The notes under the pieces: model-generated
Databases searched by the model: none
Seen by the model: only the letters and a program-made list of their open reading frames with translations
What the model was told of the DNA's origin: nothing
Made by a program: the position numbers and the translations under genes
Shown: one piece after another, positions 7,698 to 17,445 of the stretch
How the letters are laid out: each line of letters begins with the position of its first letter
How positions within the stretch are numbered: the first letter of the stretch is position 1
Assembly: GCF_900106745.1 (NCBI RefSeq)
Contig: NZ_FNNV01000010.1
Span: 62,001-126,000, forward strand
Direction of reading: 5' to 3'
Length of the DNA: 64,000 nucleotides
Origin: Paenibacillus sp. CF384
GTDB taxonomy: Bacteria > Bacillota > Bacilli > Paenibacillales > Paenibacillaceae

Positions 7698-9452
7698 TTA
7701 CATTACTTTAGCTTGACCGGAGTAGATAACGCCGACTTCAGCGTAAACCGTTACTTCGGAACCGTCTTGCAAAAGCTCAAGTGCGTTCTGAACGCCTAGA
7801 ATTACAGGGATCCCAAGGTTAAGCGCTACGATTGCAGCATGGCTAGTGATACCGCCTTGCTCAGTGATGACTGCAGCAGCCTTCTGAATCGCAGGCATGT
7901 ATTCTCTGTCAGTGGAAACAGTTACGAGAATGGAGCCTTCTGTTGTCTTCGCAATGGCTTCTTGCGGCGTACGTGCAACAACAACTTTACCTGTAGCGCT
8001 TTGGCTGCCGATACCTTGACCTTTGGCAATCATTTCACCGATGGTATGGATCTTGATCAGGTTCGTCGAACCGGAGCGTCCAACCGGTACGCCGGCTGTA
8101 ATGATAACCGTATCGCCAAGCTTCACGATTCCGGAGTTGATTCCGCCTTGTACAGCGATATCGAACATTTCATCTGTTGTTTCAGCAGGCGTGCCAAGAA
8201 CCGGGATAATACCCCAGATGAGTGCCAGACGACGCATGACTTGCTCTTGCGGCGTAACGGCTACGATCGGCGATCTCGGACGGTATTTGGAAACCATGCG
8301 CGCCGTATAGCCGCTCTCTGTCGAAGTGATAATCGCTTTCGCGTCCAAATCCAGTGCAGAGTTGGCAACTGCTTGGCTGATCGCTTCTGTTACTGTCGTT
8401 TGTTGCGCTCTTGCTTGCTTCGTGAAGATCTCACGGTAATCAAGCGCTGATTCCGCACGCACGGCAATGCGGGACATCGTTTGAACCGATTCTACCGGGT
8501 ATTTACCAGCAGCTGTCTCACCGGAAAGCATGATCGCATCCGTACCGTCAAAAATCGCATTCGCTACGTCACTCGCTTCCGCACGAGTCGGACGCGGGTT
8601 GCGCTGCATGGAATCCAGCATTTGTGTAGCTGTGATTACAGGTTTGCCTGCACGGTTACACTTCTGGATCATTTGCTTCTGTACCAGCGGTACTTCTTCA
8701 GCCGGGATCTCTACGCCAAGGTCGCCGCGGGCAACCATTAGGCCGTCGGATACTTCAAGAATTTCATCGAGGTTGTCCACGCCTTGCTGGTTCTCGATCT
8801 TCGAAATGATTTGGATGTGACTCGCGCCATGCTTCTCAAGCAGTTCGCGAATTTCAAGAACGTCTGTCGCTTTACGAACGAAAGAAGCGGCAATGAAATC
8901 AATGCCTTGCTCGATACCGAATACGATATCGTTAGCATCCTTCTCCGTAATACCAGGCAGGGAAATATGTACGCCTGGCACGTTAACGCCTTTCTTGCTC
9001 TTGATTGGACCGCTGTTTACGATACGGCAAAGAATTTCAGTACCTTGTACTTCTTCAACCGTAAGGCCGATCAAGCCGTCATCGATTAGAATTGTGGAAC
9101 CTACTTCAACATCTGCAGGAAGGTTCGCATACGTTACAGGAATACGATTCTTGTCACCAAGAATCTCTTCGGTTGTAAGTGTGATCGTTTCGCCTTGATT
9201 CAGTTCAATCGGCTCTTCTTTCAGTTTGCCGAGGCGAATTTCCGGACCTTTCGTATCGAGCAGGATCGCGACGGTCTTGCCAAGCTCGGAACAAGCTTGA
9301 CGGATATTCTTGATTCGGTTGCCGTGCTCTTCAAAGTCGCCGTGCGAGAAATTAAGACGAGCGACATTCATGCCTGCATTGATGAGTTTCTTCGTGTTTT
9401 CCAGCGATTCGCTGGAAGGGCCAATCGTACATACGATCTTCGTTTTACGCAT
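7698..9452 (-). CDS. pyk: Pyruvate kinase with C-terminal phosphohistidine domain
   Basis: Transfers phosphate from phosphoenolpyruvate to ADP at the end of glycolysis. The protein is 584 residues. Residues 1-470 are the classical TIM-barrel enzyme, starting [14 protein letters not shown], with [12 protein letters not shown] and the TATQMLDSM region. Residues 475-584 are the extra PEP-synthase-like mobile domain found in Bacillus-type enzymes, with the swivelling-domain motif [11 protein letters not shown]. The start at 9452 is the only reasonable ATG; GGAGGATGG lies upstream at a longish spacing. The gene follows accA by 50 bp. pfkA, which sits between accA and pyk in B. subtilis, is absent here. 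Confidence 0.97.
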   Translation of the reverse strand: MRKTKIVCTIGPSSESLENTKKLINAGMNVARLNFSHGDFEEHGNRIKNIRQACSELGKTVAILLDTKGPEIRLGKLKEEPIELNQGETITLTTEEILGDKNRIPVTYANLPADVEVGSTILIDDGLIGLTVEEVQGTEILCRIVNSGPIKSKKGVNVPGVHISLPGITEKDANDIVFGIEQGIDFIAASFVRKATDVLEIRELLEKHGASHIQIISKIENQQGVDNLDEILEVSDGLMVARGDLGVEIPAEEVPLVQKQMIQKCNRAGKPVITATQMLDSMQRNPRPTRAEASDVANAIFDGTDAIMLSGETAAGKYPVESVQTMSRIAVRAESALDYREIFTKQARAQQTTVTEAISQAVANSALDLDAKAIITSTESGYTARMVSKYRPRSPIVAVTPQEQVMRRLALIWGIIPVLGTPAETTDEMFDIAVQGGINSGIVKLGDTVIITAGVPVGRSGSTNLIKIHTIGEMIAKGQGIGSQSATGKVVVARTPQEAIAKTTEGSILVTVSTDREYMPAIQKAAAVITEQGGITSHAAIVALNLGIPVILGVQNALELLQDGSEVTVYAEVGVIYSGQAKVM

Positions 9453-9502
9453 AAGTAAATTCCATCCTCCGTCTGATACGTTCACATTTAAATTGCTATT
9501 CT

Positions 9503-10507
9503 CTATACTTGCGCTGATTCGATCTCGTCCACAATCAGGTCAGCTTCCGGCTCGGGAGCATGGAATTGACCGATTTTGCGGAATTTATTGTAACGATCTA
9601 CGACAAGCTCCTCTGAGGAAAGCTTGGACAGCTCGCCAAGATGGCGCCAGATCGCTTCTTTAATCGTCTCGGACTGCACAGCCAGGTCGCGATGCGCCCC
9701 GCCTTGCGGCTCCTTGATAATCTCTTCCACGATGCCGAACTCAAGCAGATCATCTGCAGTTATTCTCATTACTGCAGCCGCTTCATCTGCACGCGAAGCA
9801 TCTTTCCATAGGATGGATGCTGCGCCGTTTGGCGAAATAACCGAGTAAATCGCATTCTCCAGCATAAGCACGCGGTTGCCGACACCAAGTGCCAAAGCCC
9901 CGCCGCTTCCGCCTTCCCCGATAACCACGCAAATAATCGGAACGCCGAACATAGCCATTTCACGAAGATTACGAGCGATTGCTTCGGATTGACCGCGCTC
10001 CTCCGCCGTATTCCCGGGATATGCGCCTTTCGTATCGATCAAGGTTACAATAGGACGACCGAATTTATTCGCCTGCTGCATGAGTCTCAATGCTTTGCGG
10101 AACCCTTCCGGATGCGGACTGCCGAAGAAACGGGCAATATTGTCCTTCGTATCTTTCCCGCGCTGATGGCCGATTACCGTAACCGGTACGCCGTTCAGCT
10201 TAGCAAGTCCTCCCACAATAGCGAGATCATCCGCAAACAGACGATCTCCGTGCAGCTCGATGAAATCGGTGAAAATCATCCCTATGTAATCCAGAGAGGT
10301 TGGTCGGCCATGATGACGCGCCAAGTGCATCTTCTGCGCGGGCGTCAATTCTTCATACAGCTCTTCCTGCAACTGTTTACAACGGTCCTCCAGCCGGCTG
10401 ATTTCATCGCTGAAATCAATGCCCGACTCTTGCCCGAATTTCTTCAGCTCTTCGATCTTCTTCTGCAGCTCGTTAAGCGGCTTCTCAAACGGCAGCTCAC
10501 CCGCCAT
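9503..10507 (-). CDS. accA: Acetyl-CoA carboxylase carboxyltransferase subunit alpha
   Basis: Half of the carboxyltransferase that moves CO2 from biotin to acetyl-CoA to make malonyl-CoA, starting fatty acid synthesis. The 334-residue protein opens with the helical segment [19 protein letters not shown]. It has the crotonase-like core with [36 protein letters not shown] and the oxyanion-hole region [15 protein letters not shown]. The start ATG overlaps the end of accD by 11 bp and has AAAGGGGG upstream inside accD, so the subunits are translationally coupled. It partners AccD; the biotin carboxylase subunits are encoded elsewhere. Confidence 0.97.
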   Translation of the reverse strand: MAGELPFEKPLNELQKKIEELKKFGQESGIDFSDEISRLEDRCKQLQEELYEELTPAQKMHLARHHGRPTSLDYIGMIFTDFIELHGDRLFADDLAIVGGLAKLNGVPVTVIGHQRGKDTKDNIARFFGSPHPEGFRKALRLMQQANKFGRPIVTLIDTKGAYPGNTAEERGQSEAIARNLREMAMFGVPIICVVIGEGGSGGALALGVGNRVLMLENAIYSVISPNGAASILWKDASRADEAAAVMRITADDLLEFGIVEEIIKEPQGGAHRDLAVQSETIKEAIWRHLGELSKLSSEELVVDRYNKFRKIGQFHAPEPEADLIVDEIESAQV

Positions 10508-11369
10508 TGATAATTTCCCCCTTTACCGAATGCATATCAAGCAATTTAGCTAATGTTGCTTTCATTTCTTTACGATGAACAACTTTGTCAAGCTGTCCAT
10601 GCTGCAAATTGAATTCTGCGGTTTGGAAATTGTCCGGCAGCTTCTGACGAATCGTCTGCTCGATTACCACTCGACCGGCAAAACCGACAAGGGCGCCGGG
10701 CTCGGCCAAATTAAAGTCGCCAAGCATCGCAAAGCTTGCGGAGACGCCGCCTGTGGTAGGATCGGTCATAACGGAAATGTACAGACCGCCGTCGCCTTGG
10801 AACTTTGCCAATGCCGCGCTTGTTTTGGCCATTTGCATCAAACTAAGAATACTTTCTTGCATCCGCGCGCCGCTTGATGTGGAGAAGATGAGCATCGGCA
10901 GCTTCTTGGCATGGGCTTGTTCGATCGCACGCGTGATTTTCTCGCCGACGACAGAACCCATGCTTCCTGCAAAGAAATCAAAGCTCATGAAAGCGGCGAC
11001 GACCGGCAATCCGCCGATCGTCCCCTCTCCTGTAACGACTGCATCTTTAAGTCCGGAGCTCTTCTTCTGAGCTTCCAGCTTGCTCGCATACCCCGGGAAA
11101 GGAAGCGGATCAACCGATACCAAATCCGCATCATATTCAACCAAACGCCCTTCATCGAGCGTAATGGCGATCCGTTCCCAAGCGTTCAACCGGAAATGAT
11201 GGCCGCAGCTGGGGCATACTTTTAAGTTTTTCTCGACTTCTTTGCTGAATTGAATATTGCCGCACTTCGGACATTTGGACATTAAGCCTTCCGGAATATC
11301 CGGCTTCGTTCTCGGCTGGCCCGAAGGAATTGTGGCATATTTCTTTTTATGAAATAAGTCCTTGAACAC
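10497..11369 (-). CDS. accD: Acetyl-CoA carboxylase carboxyltransferase subunit beta
   Basis: Zinc-containing beta subunit of acetyl-CoA carboxyltransferase. A four-cysteine zinc ribbon is near the N-terminus (Cys33, Cys36, Cys52, Cys55), followed by the crotonase-like carboxyltransferase core with [20 protein letters not shown]. The start is set at the GTG at 11369, giving [11 protein letters not shown] like the B. subtilis start MLKDIFTKKKK, with AAAGAGGTG 6 bp upstream. A GTG three codons earlier would leave no RBS spacing. It is the first gene of an accD-accA-pyk unit. Its upstream region is filled by 39-bp tandem repeats, which is unusual for such a housekeeping promoter. Confidence 0.96.
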   Translation of the reverse strand: MFKDLFHKKKYATIPSGQPRTKPDIPEGLMSKCPKCGNIQFSKEVEKNLKVCPSCGHHFRLNAWERIAITLDEGRLVEYDADLVSVDPLPFPGYASKLEAQKKSSGLKDAVVTGEGTIGGLPVVAAFMSFDFFAGSMGSVVGEKITRAIEQAHAKKLPMLIFSTSSGARMQESILSLMQMAKTSAALAKFQGDGGLYISVMTDPTTGGVSASFAMLGDFNLAEPGALVGFAGRVVIEQTIRQKLPDNFQTAEFNLQHGQLDKVVHRKEMKATLAKLLDMHSVKGEIINGG

Positions 11370-11383
11370 AAAAGACACCTCTT

Positions 11384-11620
11384 TGGGGGCGCAGTAGTTT
11401 TTAGAAATACATTGTTGCGCTTTGGGTACGCAGTAGTTTTTAAAATCACTTTGTTGCGCTTTTGGTACGCAGTAGTTTTAAAGTCATTGTTGCGCTTATG
11501 AGTATGCGGTAGTTTAGAATGTACCTCTGTAAACACAACAGTTCTGAATTTACACGCTGCGCGTTAGGTACGCAATAGTTTTTTTTGCATCGCCCGCAAG
11601 TGGGTACGCCGTAATTGGAA
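11384..11620. repeat. Degenerate 36-39-bp tandem repeats upstream of accD
   Basis: On the plus strand a core close to TACGCAGTAGTTTTT recurs, preceded by TTGCGCTTTGGG. GCAGTAG or a close variant begins at 11391, 11430, 11469, 11506, 11572 and 11608. The intervals are 39, 39, 37, 66 and 36 bp. The first three copies are best conserved and the outer ones decay. The array fills the whole gap between accD and the small gene at 11621, so any accD promoter must lie inside it. No FapR-type palindrome was recognised. Confidence 0.8.
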
Positions 11621-11815
11621 TTATCGTTGCGAGTTGAGAATGTTATTTAACACTTCCTGCACTTCTTCCAGTTCGCCAGATGGGACCAATATTTCGTACT
11701 GTTGCTTGGAAACATTAATCGGTCTGATCTTTACGAGAAACCCTTCTTGGGTCAGCCGGTTTTTAATGCTCTCCGCAATTTTTGCCGTCGGCGCGATGTA
11801 GATAACCGTCCACAT
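11621..11815 (-). CDS. Small conserved protein of unknown function
   Basis: A 64-residue protein starting MWTVIYIAPTAKIAESIKN, chosen because AGGAGG lies 7 bp upstream of the ATG at 11815. It reads as one compact alpha/beta unit: a strand VIYIAP, a helix AKIAESIKNRLTQEG, a strand FLVKIRPI, then YEILVPSGE and a final helix. That pattern resembles small signal-transduction-like domains (DUF2007-like) that compare two strands and two helices. Homologues at this place in Paenibacillus genomes are, to my recollection, sometimes mislabelled glutamate decarboxylase; nothing here supports enzyme activity. It lies upstream of accD across the repeat array. Function unknown. Confidence 0.75.
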   Translation of the reverse strand: MWTVIYIAPTAKIAESIKNRLTQEGFLVKIRPINVSKQQYEILVPSGELEEVQEVLNNILNSQR

Positions 11816-11993
11816 GAAGGAACCTCCTGAGCATTGATAAAAGATCATCTGCGCGTACATGTAAACGCATTGGCCGCAATATAAACACACGTTATCTGGG
11901 CATATGATGTCATAATGATACCATATGTTTAGTTTTCACCGCAACGCCACAAGGCTGGAAGCGAGTTTGAACCCCTAAGAGAGCCCTTACTGA

Positions 11994-12488
11994 TTAAGGA
12001 CTATCGTCAATTTCGTACCGATTAGCCTTCGGATCCTGATGAGCAATTCGTGCGGATGCCGCAGCGGCAAGACCGGCTACCAGATCATCTAGGAAGACAT
12101 GCACATGCTTGCCTTTCTCGTTCAATTTGCGAATGATGCCCGGCTTTACTTTGTCCAAGTAGCCAAAGCTTGTGAGGCCGATCATCCCATACACGTTGGT
12201 GATGCCAAGAGCCAGCGTTTCGTCCACGCCGTAAAGGGATTCATCAGCCTCCATAATCGCCTGAAGCGGCTCTGGCAGCAGCTTGCGCTCCGCTAACTCA
12301 TCGAGGGCAATGCCTGTAAACAGGACATACTGCACCTCTCGTTTATTAAGAACCGTAAGCACACTCTCTTCGCATTCTTGGAGAGTGAGATCCGGATTAT
12401 AAGGACGCTGCAGCGAAAATACGATATCCGCAACATCACCGACTGAAACACCACGTCTGTTAAGCCATTTTTCCATGTCGGACGACAC
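11994..12488 (-). CDS. Phosphatidylglycerophosphatase A-like protein (YutG type)
   Basis: A 164-residue protein resembling the PgpA/YutG family, which dephosphorylates phosphatidylglycerol phosphate. The N-terminal half (MEKWLNRRGVSVGDVADIVF) is the extra helical region seen in Gram-positive YutG-type proteins. The C-terminal half carries the conserved stretch HVHVFLDDLVAGLAAAASAR at about residues 128-147, with the acidic pair typical of the family. A GTG start at 12488 is chosen because GGGGGG lies 8 bp upstream; an ATG four codons in is the alternative. It follows dnaE downstream on the same strand. Unlike E. coli PgpA it has few clear membrane segments, so activity is inferred from family only. 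Confidence 0.75.
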   Translation of the reverse strand: MSSDMEKWLNRRGVSVGDVADIVFSLQRPYNPDLTLQECEESVLTVLNKREVQYVLFTGIALDELAERKLLPEPLQAIMEADESLYGVDETLALGITNVYGMIGLTSFGYLDKVKPGIIRKLNEKGKHVHVFLDDLVAGLAAAASARIAHQDPKANRYEIDDSP

Positions 12489-12682
12489 TGTTCATTCCCC
12501 CCGCATCGGCTTGTACGAATCGGGCGGAGCGCCAGCGGCCAACAACCATCGTCAGCTGACAAACGTCAGTCCGCACAAGCGGCGAAATGCAGAGCCAGCA
12601 ATAGCGCTCTGTGTCTCCTAAATGTATGCAGACTTTAGGCAACTTGTGCCTGGCTATACGAAACGATTATTCCTGTCCACTA

Positions 12683-15600
12683 TTATTTCACGACCGCTGA
12701 GCCTTTACCAAAAATCGACTCGATCTGCTGCAGCAGCTGCGGTGAAGGTTTAATTCGGAATGCATCGCTAAGGGCGACAGTACGGCCATCTCGCTCATAG
12801 AACAACACCGTCTCATAGGTACCTGCGCTGCCTCCGAGCAGTGCCTTCAGCTTCTCAAGCGCAGCGGAATCCTCGCGTCCGGCAACGATCTTGATATAGA
12901 GTCGCTGCGGGCGTTTCGCGGGCACAGATGACTTAGCTGAGCTGGCTTGCGCCCTTGTGGATGAGACATTGGCAGGAGCATGAGCCGCCGCACTGTTGCT
13001 CTTCGAAGAAACCGCCGATTTCTCGGCTCCGAGCGCCGCAGATCCTGCCGATGTTGCCGGCTTTGCAGGCTGCGTCGTCGGTGTCGTCTGCGATCCAGAC
13101 CCAACTGCCGAACCGCCTTTGCGTTCGGCCGCGCCTGAAGTACCGCCGCCGGCAGTTCGCGCAGCCTTGCTGCGCGCTTGCCGCTGCAGGCGCTGCACCT
13201 GCGAGGCTGCATCCTGCCCCGATCCGCCGCCGCCGAGCAAAGCGACATCCTCGATCAGCAGCTTATAATCCTCATCCTGATGCTGCACATTCGCAAGGAC
13301 GAGAACCAAGCTGCCGGGATCGAGCAATCCCGAATGCCGCTGCCAAATCGTCGGAAAAGCAACAGCTTCCACGCGCATGATTCGATCCTCGATTTCCAGA
13401 AAAGCCATCTGTTGACCTTTGCGCGTCGTAAACGGCTTCACCGACACCACCATCGCGGCTATGACAGCGAAGGAGCCTTCCGGCGCTTCGGAGAGATCAA
13501 CAAGACGATCGAGCGGTAGTTCCTCAAGCAATTCCTTATGGTCGTCGAGGGGATGACCAGACAAATACATACCGAGCAGCTCCCGCTCCAGGGCAAGCAG
13601 CTGCCCCGTCGTAAACGGTCGTACTTCCGGCATTTCGATATCCCAGTTCTGCACCTCATCGAAGCCGAACAGTTCGATTTGCAATTCTTCGCGTTCCTTG
13701 CGCCACTTAACCGCGGCATCGACCGTCTCATCCAGCACCGCGATCAGCTGCGCGCGATGACCAGCCAATGAATCGCAAGCCCCTGCTTGAATCAACGATT
13801 CCAGCACCCGTTTATTCACGACGCGCAGGTCGACTCTTCGGCATAGATCGAGCAAGCTGTCAAACGGACGTTCCGCTCGTTCCTTCAGCAAGGAATCGAT
13901 CGCCTGCGTGCCGACGTTCTTGATCGACGCCAAACCAAAGCGCACCGCTCGGTGTACCGGCGTGAACGTCACGCTGCTCTCGTTCACGTCCGGCGGCAGC
14001 ACGTCAATGCCCATTCGGCGGCATTCATCCACATATTCGGCCGTCTTGCGCTGGCTTCCCGTCACGGATGCCAGCATGGAAGCCATAAACGGAACGGGAT
14101 GATTCGCCTTCAGCCAGGCCGTCTGGAAGGCTAATACGCCATAGGCGGCTGCATGCGCACGCGGGAAACCGTAGTCGGCGAATCGGACAATCATATCGTA
14201 AACCGCATTAGCGTCCGATTTCTCGTAACCTTGTGTTAAGCTGCCCTCCACGAAATGGGCACGCTGTTCATCCAGCACCTCACGCTTCTTCTTGGAAACG
14301 GCACGACGGAGCAGATCCGCTTCTCCCAGTGAGAAACCCGCCATGGACGAGGCAATCTGCATGATCTGCTCCTGATAAACGATGATCCCATACGTATCAG
14401 CCAGAATCGGCTCAAGCGACGGATGTGGATATTCGACCTCAACATGTCCGTGTTTGCCCTGAATGAATTTCGGTATAAACTCCATCGGACCCGGCCGATA
14501 AAGCGCGAGTACGGAGACGATGTCTTCGAATTGCGTCGGCTTCAGTTCCTTGAGCACGCGGCGAACACCAGCGGACTCCAATTGGAATATTCCCGTTGTT
14601 TCGCCGCGCGTCAGCATCTCGTAAGTTGCCGGGTCTTGATCGGAAATAAATCGAAAATCGACCGTGATGCCCTGCTGCTCCTTCACCCAATTGAGCGTTC
14701 GTTCAAGAATAGACAGCGTACGCAGACCGAGAAAGTCCATCTTCAGCAAGCCAACGGATTCCAGATGTTCCATCGAATACTGGGTCAGCGCCGTACGCTC
14801 GCTGCCTGCTTGAAGAGGGACATAATGCGTCAACGGCTCGCCGGAAATGACAACTCCGGCGGCATGCGTCGAAGCATGGCGCGGCATGCCTTCCACCTTC
14901 AAGGCCATCCGCAGCAGATCGCCGGTCTTCGGCTGGCGCTCAGTCGCCTCGCGAAGCTCCGCACTCATCCGCAGCGCTTCCTCCAGCGAGATGCCAAGCT
15001 GATTCGGGATGAGCTTCGCGGCCCGATCCACTTCGGCGAACGGCACGGCCATGGCGCGGCCGACGTCGCGCACGGCGGCTTTGGCCGCCATCGTGCCGAA
15101 CGTAATGATTTGCGCCACATGCTCCTCGCCGTATTTGGCAGAGACATAATTAATCACTTCGTCGCGCCGCTCGTCATTAAAGTCGATATCGATATCGGGC
15201 ATGGAAATCCGTTCCGGATTAAGGAATCGCTCGAACAACAGCTTGTATCTAATCGGGTCTACGTCGGTGATATTCAGCGTGTAAGCGACCAAGCTGCCAG
15301 CAGAGGACCCCCTCCCCGGACCGGTCCGAATTCCCTGTTCATGGGCAAATCGGATGAAATCCCAGACGATGAGGAAATAGTCGCTGAAGCCCATTTTATC
15401 AATGACACCGAGCTCATATTCCAATCTCGTCACCGCATGCACCTTCGCACGCGAATCTTCGGCCCAGTCCGAATTGCCGGCGTAGCGCGCTTCCAGTCCT
15501 TCATGGCATAGAGCGGCCAGATAAGCCGAAGACGACATCCCCGTTGGAATCGGACTGAACGATGGAAGCAGCGCTCGGCCAAACGTCAGCTCCAGATGGC

Positions 15601-16420
15601 ATTTCTCCGCAATCTCAACCGTGCGCGCAACCGCATCAGGCGCTTGGCGGAACAGCATCGTCATCTCGTCCGCGCTCTTCAAATACATCTGATCCGTCAG
15701 CATTTGCAGCCGATCGTCATCTTCGATTGTTTTGCCCGTGCCAATGCAGATCAGCACATCCTGTACCGCCGCATCCGTCGACTTCAAGTAATGAACGTCG
15801 TTTGTCGCAACGGTCTTGATTCCCGTCTCCTGCGCAAGCGCAAGCGTCGCCTGCAGCACCTTCTTCTGCTCCAGCATGCCGTGATCTTGCAGCTCCAAGT
15901 AGAAGTCGTCGCCAAAGATATCGCGGTATCTATTCGCAGATCGAAGCGCATGCTCCGTTCGGTCATGCAATAAATGCTGGGCAATCTCGCTCCCCAAACA
16001 GGAACTAAGACAAATAAGACCCTCGGCGTGCTGCGAGAGCGATTCAAAGTCAATACGCGGCTTGTAGTGGAAGCCTTCCAAATGTCCGATTGAACTCAGC
16101 TTCATCAGGTTGCGATACCCGGTTTCATTCTTGGCTAGCAGGATGAGATGATAAATCGGGTTATCTTTGCGAGTGCCCTTCTCGAAGCGAGAGCCTGTTG
16201 TTAAATAAACCTCGCAGCCGATAATAGGGTTGATTCCTTGTGCCTTGCAGGCTTTATAGAACGGAACGGCGCCGTACATGACGCCATGGTCCGTAAGTGC
16301 CAGCGCCTTCATGCCAAGCGCGGCCGCTTGATCCACAAGATCCCGGATTCTTGCAGCCCCATCGAGCAGGCTGAATTCGCTATGAACGTGTAAATGTACA
16401 AAATCTTGTCCGCCGCTCAT
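12683..16420 (-). CDS. dnaE: DNA polymerase III alpha subunit, DnaE type
   Basis: Replicative polymerase that in Bacillota extends RNA primers before handing over to PolC. The 1245-residue protein starts with a PHP domain (HLHVHSEFSLLDG, ALTDHGVMYG). The C-family polymerase core follows, with catalytic aspartates in PDIDIDFNDERRDE near residue 410, then the helix-hairpin-helix and OB-fold regions. After the OB fold comes a low-complexity Ala/Ser/Gly/Thr linker at about residues 1059-1168, then a short C-terminal domain resuming at RLYIKIV. It is about 130 residues longer than B. subtilis DnaE, largely because of this linker. AAGAAGGAA precedes the ATG at 16420. It is divergent from ytrH, as the conserved neighbourhood predicts. 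Confidence 0.97.
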   Translation of the reverse strand: MSGGQDFVHLHVHSEFSLLDGAARIRDLVDQAAALGMKALALTDHGVMYGAVPFYKACKAQGINPIIGCEVYLTTGSRFEKGTRKDNPIYHLILLAKNETGYRNLMKLSSIGHLEGFHYKPRIDFESLSQHAEGLICLSSCLGSEIAQHLLHDRTEHALRSANRYRDIFGDDFYLELQDHGMLEQKKVLQATLALAQETGIKTVATNDVHYLKSTDAAVQDVLICIGTGKTIEDDDRLQMLTDQMYLKSADEMTMLFRQAPDAVARTVEIAEKCHLELTFGRALLPSFSPIPTGMSSSAYLAALCHEGLEARYAGNSDWAEDSRAKVHAVTRLEYELGVIDKMGFSDYFLIVWDFIRFAHEQGIRTGPGRGSSAGSLVAYTLNITDVDPIRYKLLFERFLNPERISMPDIDIDFNDERRDEVINYVSAKYGEEHVAQIITFGTMAAKAAVRDVGRAMAVPFAEVDRAAKLIPNQLGISLEEALRMSAELREATERQPKTGDLLRMALKVEGMPRHASTHAAGVVISGEPLTHYVPLQAGSERTALTQYSMEHLESVGLLKMDFLGLRTLSILERTLNWVKEQQGITVDFRFISDQDPATYEMLTRGETTGIFQLESAGVRRVLKELKPTQFEDIVSVLALYRPGPMEFIPKFIQGKHGHVEVEYPHPSLEPILADTYGIIVYQEQIMQIASSMAGFSLGEADLLRRAVSKKKREVLDEQRAHFVEGSLTQGYEKSDANAVYDMIVRFADYGFPRAHAAAYGVLAFQTAWLKANHPVPFMASMLASVTGSQRKTAEYVDECRRMGIDVLPPDVNESSVTFTPVHRAVRFGLASIKNVGTQAIDSLLKERAERPFDSLLDLCRRVDLRVVNKRVLESLIQAGACDSLAGHRAQLIAVLDETVDAAVKWRKEREELQIELFGFDEVQNWDIEMPEVRPFTTGQLLALERELLGMYLSGHPLDDHKELLEELPLDRLVDLSEAPEGSFAVIAAMVVSVKPFTTRKGQQMAFLEIEDRIMRVEAVAFPTIWQRHSGLLDPGSLVLVLANVQHQDEDYKLLIEDVALLGGGGSGQDAASQVQRLQRQARSKAARTAGGGTSGAAERKGGSAVGSGSQTTPTTQPAKPATSAGSAALGAEKSAVSSKSNSAAAHAPANVSSTRAQASSAKSSVPAKRPQRLYIKIVAGREDSAALEKLKALLGGSAGTYETVLFYERDGRTVALSDAFRIKPSPQLLQQIESIFGKGSAVVK

Positions 16421-16468
16421 CGCTATTCCTTCTTTCTTTCTATCGAAGCATCATTTTATACTAGTTTA

Positions 16469-16498
16469 TCATATTGAAGCCCTCCTCGCCCATAGAAT
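16469..16498 (+). promoter_or_regulatory. Sigma-E-type promoter candidate for ytrH-ytrI
   Basis: TCATATT (16469-16475), a 15-bp spacer and CATAGAAT (16491-16498) match the mother-cell sigma-E pattern (about kmATATT, 14-15 bp, CATACAAT) with one -10 mismatch. The position, 57 bp before a known sigma-E-type gene, supports it. Confidence 0.6.
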
Positions 16499-16554
16499 GG
16501 ACTAGGGGACGAGCATGACGCCCTCTCATTCTACAGGAAGGGCGGACGCTGCAA

Positions 16555-16881
16555 ATGGACTCCTTCTTATCCAAAGCCACGATCGATTTCTTCATTGCCT
16601 TCGGCGTTGTATTCGGCGGTTCCATGCTGGCAGGCATCGGATCTGTCTTCGTGTTGGCGGCACCGGCAGCCATTATGCTGGAAACCGCGTCAAGGCTGAA
16701 AATATGGGCTCTCGTAGCAGCCGTTGGCGGAACGATAGACCCGATGCGTGTCATTGAAAGCAACATGATTGAAGGGCATCTCTCACCGGTGGTGCTGCAA
16801 ATTGCGTATATCCTGTGTGCTTTTCTTGGCGCTCATATGGGAACTGAACTTGTTCGGTGGTTATGCAGAGGGGCGGTCTGA
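16555..16881 (+). CDS. ytrH: Sporulation membrane protein YtrH
   Basis: A 108-residue membrane protein matching YtrH, a mother-cell protein needed for efficient sporulation. Three hydrophobic segments (about residues 8-38, 48-58 and 78-98) surround the conserved GGTIDPMRVIESNMIEGHLS. The start MDSFLSKATIDFF has AGGAAGGG upstream at 11 bp. It is followed by ytrI after 3 bp, with the ytrI RBS inside its last codons, so the two form an operon behind the sigma-E-like promoter. The pair lies divergent from dnaE as in B. subtilis. Confidence 0.92.
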   Translation: MDSFLSKATIDFFIAFGVVFGGSMLAGIGSVFVLAAPAAIMLETASRLKIWALVAAVGGTIDPMRVIESNMIEGHLSPVVLQIAYILCAFLGAHMGTELVRWLCRGAV

Positions 16882-16884
16882 CCG

Positions 16885-17394
16885 ATGAGGGTACCGCCTT
16901 TTGAACGTTTTACGAGGCTGATGCAAGCAGGTGCTTATATTGTGCTGGGGTCCATAATAGGCGCGATGATTTACCACGCCATCTTCTTCATGAACTTTAA
17001 CGCGCTGCGCAATAGCAATACCGCGCTTGAAGATAAGCTGATTGACTATGAGGATCGAATCGAGAAACTGAATAAATTCAAAGATCAGCATACCGTCATT
17101 CAGAGTGTGCAGCCGATTCTGCTGGATAATAAAAACGGTGATGGTGCCAGCATCGCGAATGAACAAGACAAAAAAGCGCTCAAATCAAAGCTTAAAGCAG
17201 ACTTGTCTGTTTTCGTAGGCACCAGTATTTACAAAATCAATTCGAACGCCGAGCTCTCCTGGGACCTGCTCGACCGCAAAATTTACGCAGTCGAAGGCAA
17301 GGAGTTTGTTGTTCAAATTCGTACGATGCTCGTTGTCGATAACGTGCTTCAAGTGTGGTTCAAAGCTGCGCTTAGTCAACGACAGATTAATTGA
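16885..17394 (+). CDS. ytrI: Sporulation membrane protein YtrI
   Basis: A 169-residue single-pass membrane protein of the YtrI family, made in the mother cell during sporulation. A basic N-terminus (MRVPPFERFTRLMQ) precedes one transmembrane segment at about residues 14-36. A coiled-coil stretch (NTALEDKLIDYEDRIEKLNK) and a beta-rich extracytoplasmic domain follow. GAGGGGCGG lies 8 bp before the ATG, and the gene is coupled to ytrH. In B. subtilis nrnA (ytqI) sits near here before ytpI; that gene is missing at this locus. Confidence 0.9.
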   Translation: MRVPPFERFTRLMQAGAYIVLGSIIGAMIYHAIFFMNFNALRNSNTALEDKLIDYEDRIEKLNKFKDQHTVIQSVQPILLDNKNGDGASIANEQDKKALKSKLKADLSVFVGTSIYKINSNAELSWDLLDRKIYAVEGKEFVVQIRTMLVVDNVLQVWFKAALSQRQIN

Positions 17395-17413
17395 TTCCGC
17401 CCTCGCCTCATCC

Positions 17414-17445
17414 GTTTCACTTGCAGCTGTCATTCATGGTACAAT
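17414..17445 (+). promoter_or_regulatory. Promoter candidate for ytpI
   Basis: TGGTACAAT (17437-17445) is an extended -10 box. TTTCAC (17415-17420) is a weak -35, 19 bp upstream. The ytpI start follows about 50 bp later. Confidence 0.4.

Noticed and set aside
11282-11536. Minus-strand open frame encoding a 13-residue repeat (KTTAYPKRN-like) upstream of and into accD
   Set aside because: The repetition comes from the 39-bp DNA repeats, whose period is a multiple of three. The frame overlaps the accD start in another frame, and has no RBS or recognisable protein character.
11370-11620. FapR operator in front of accD
   Set aside because: No TTAGTACCTGGTACTAA-like palindrome was found; TACGCAGTAG is repeated but not symmetrical.
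12460-12642. Minus-strand 60-codon frame with four cysteines, including CxxC, between dnaE and the PgpA-like gene
   Set aside because: A TTG start without an RBS and overlap with the start of the next gene make coding unlikely; kept only as a weak possibility for a small zinc-binding peptide.
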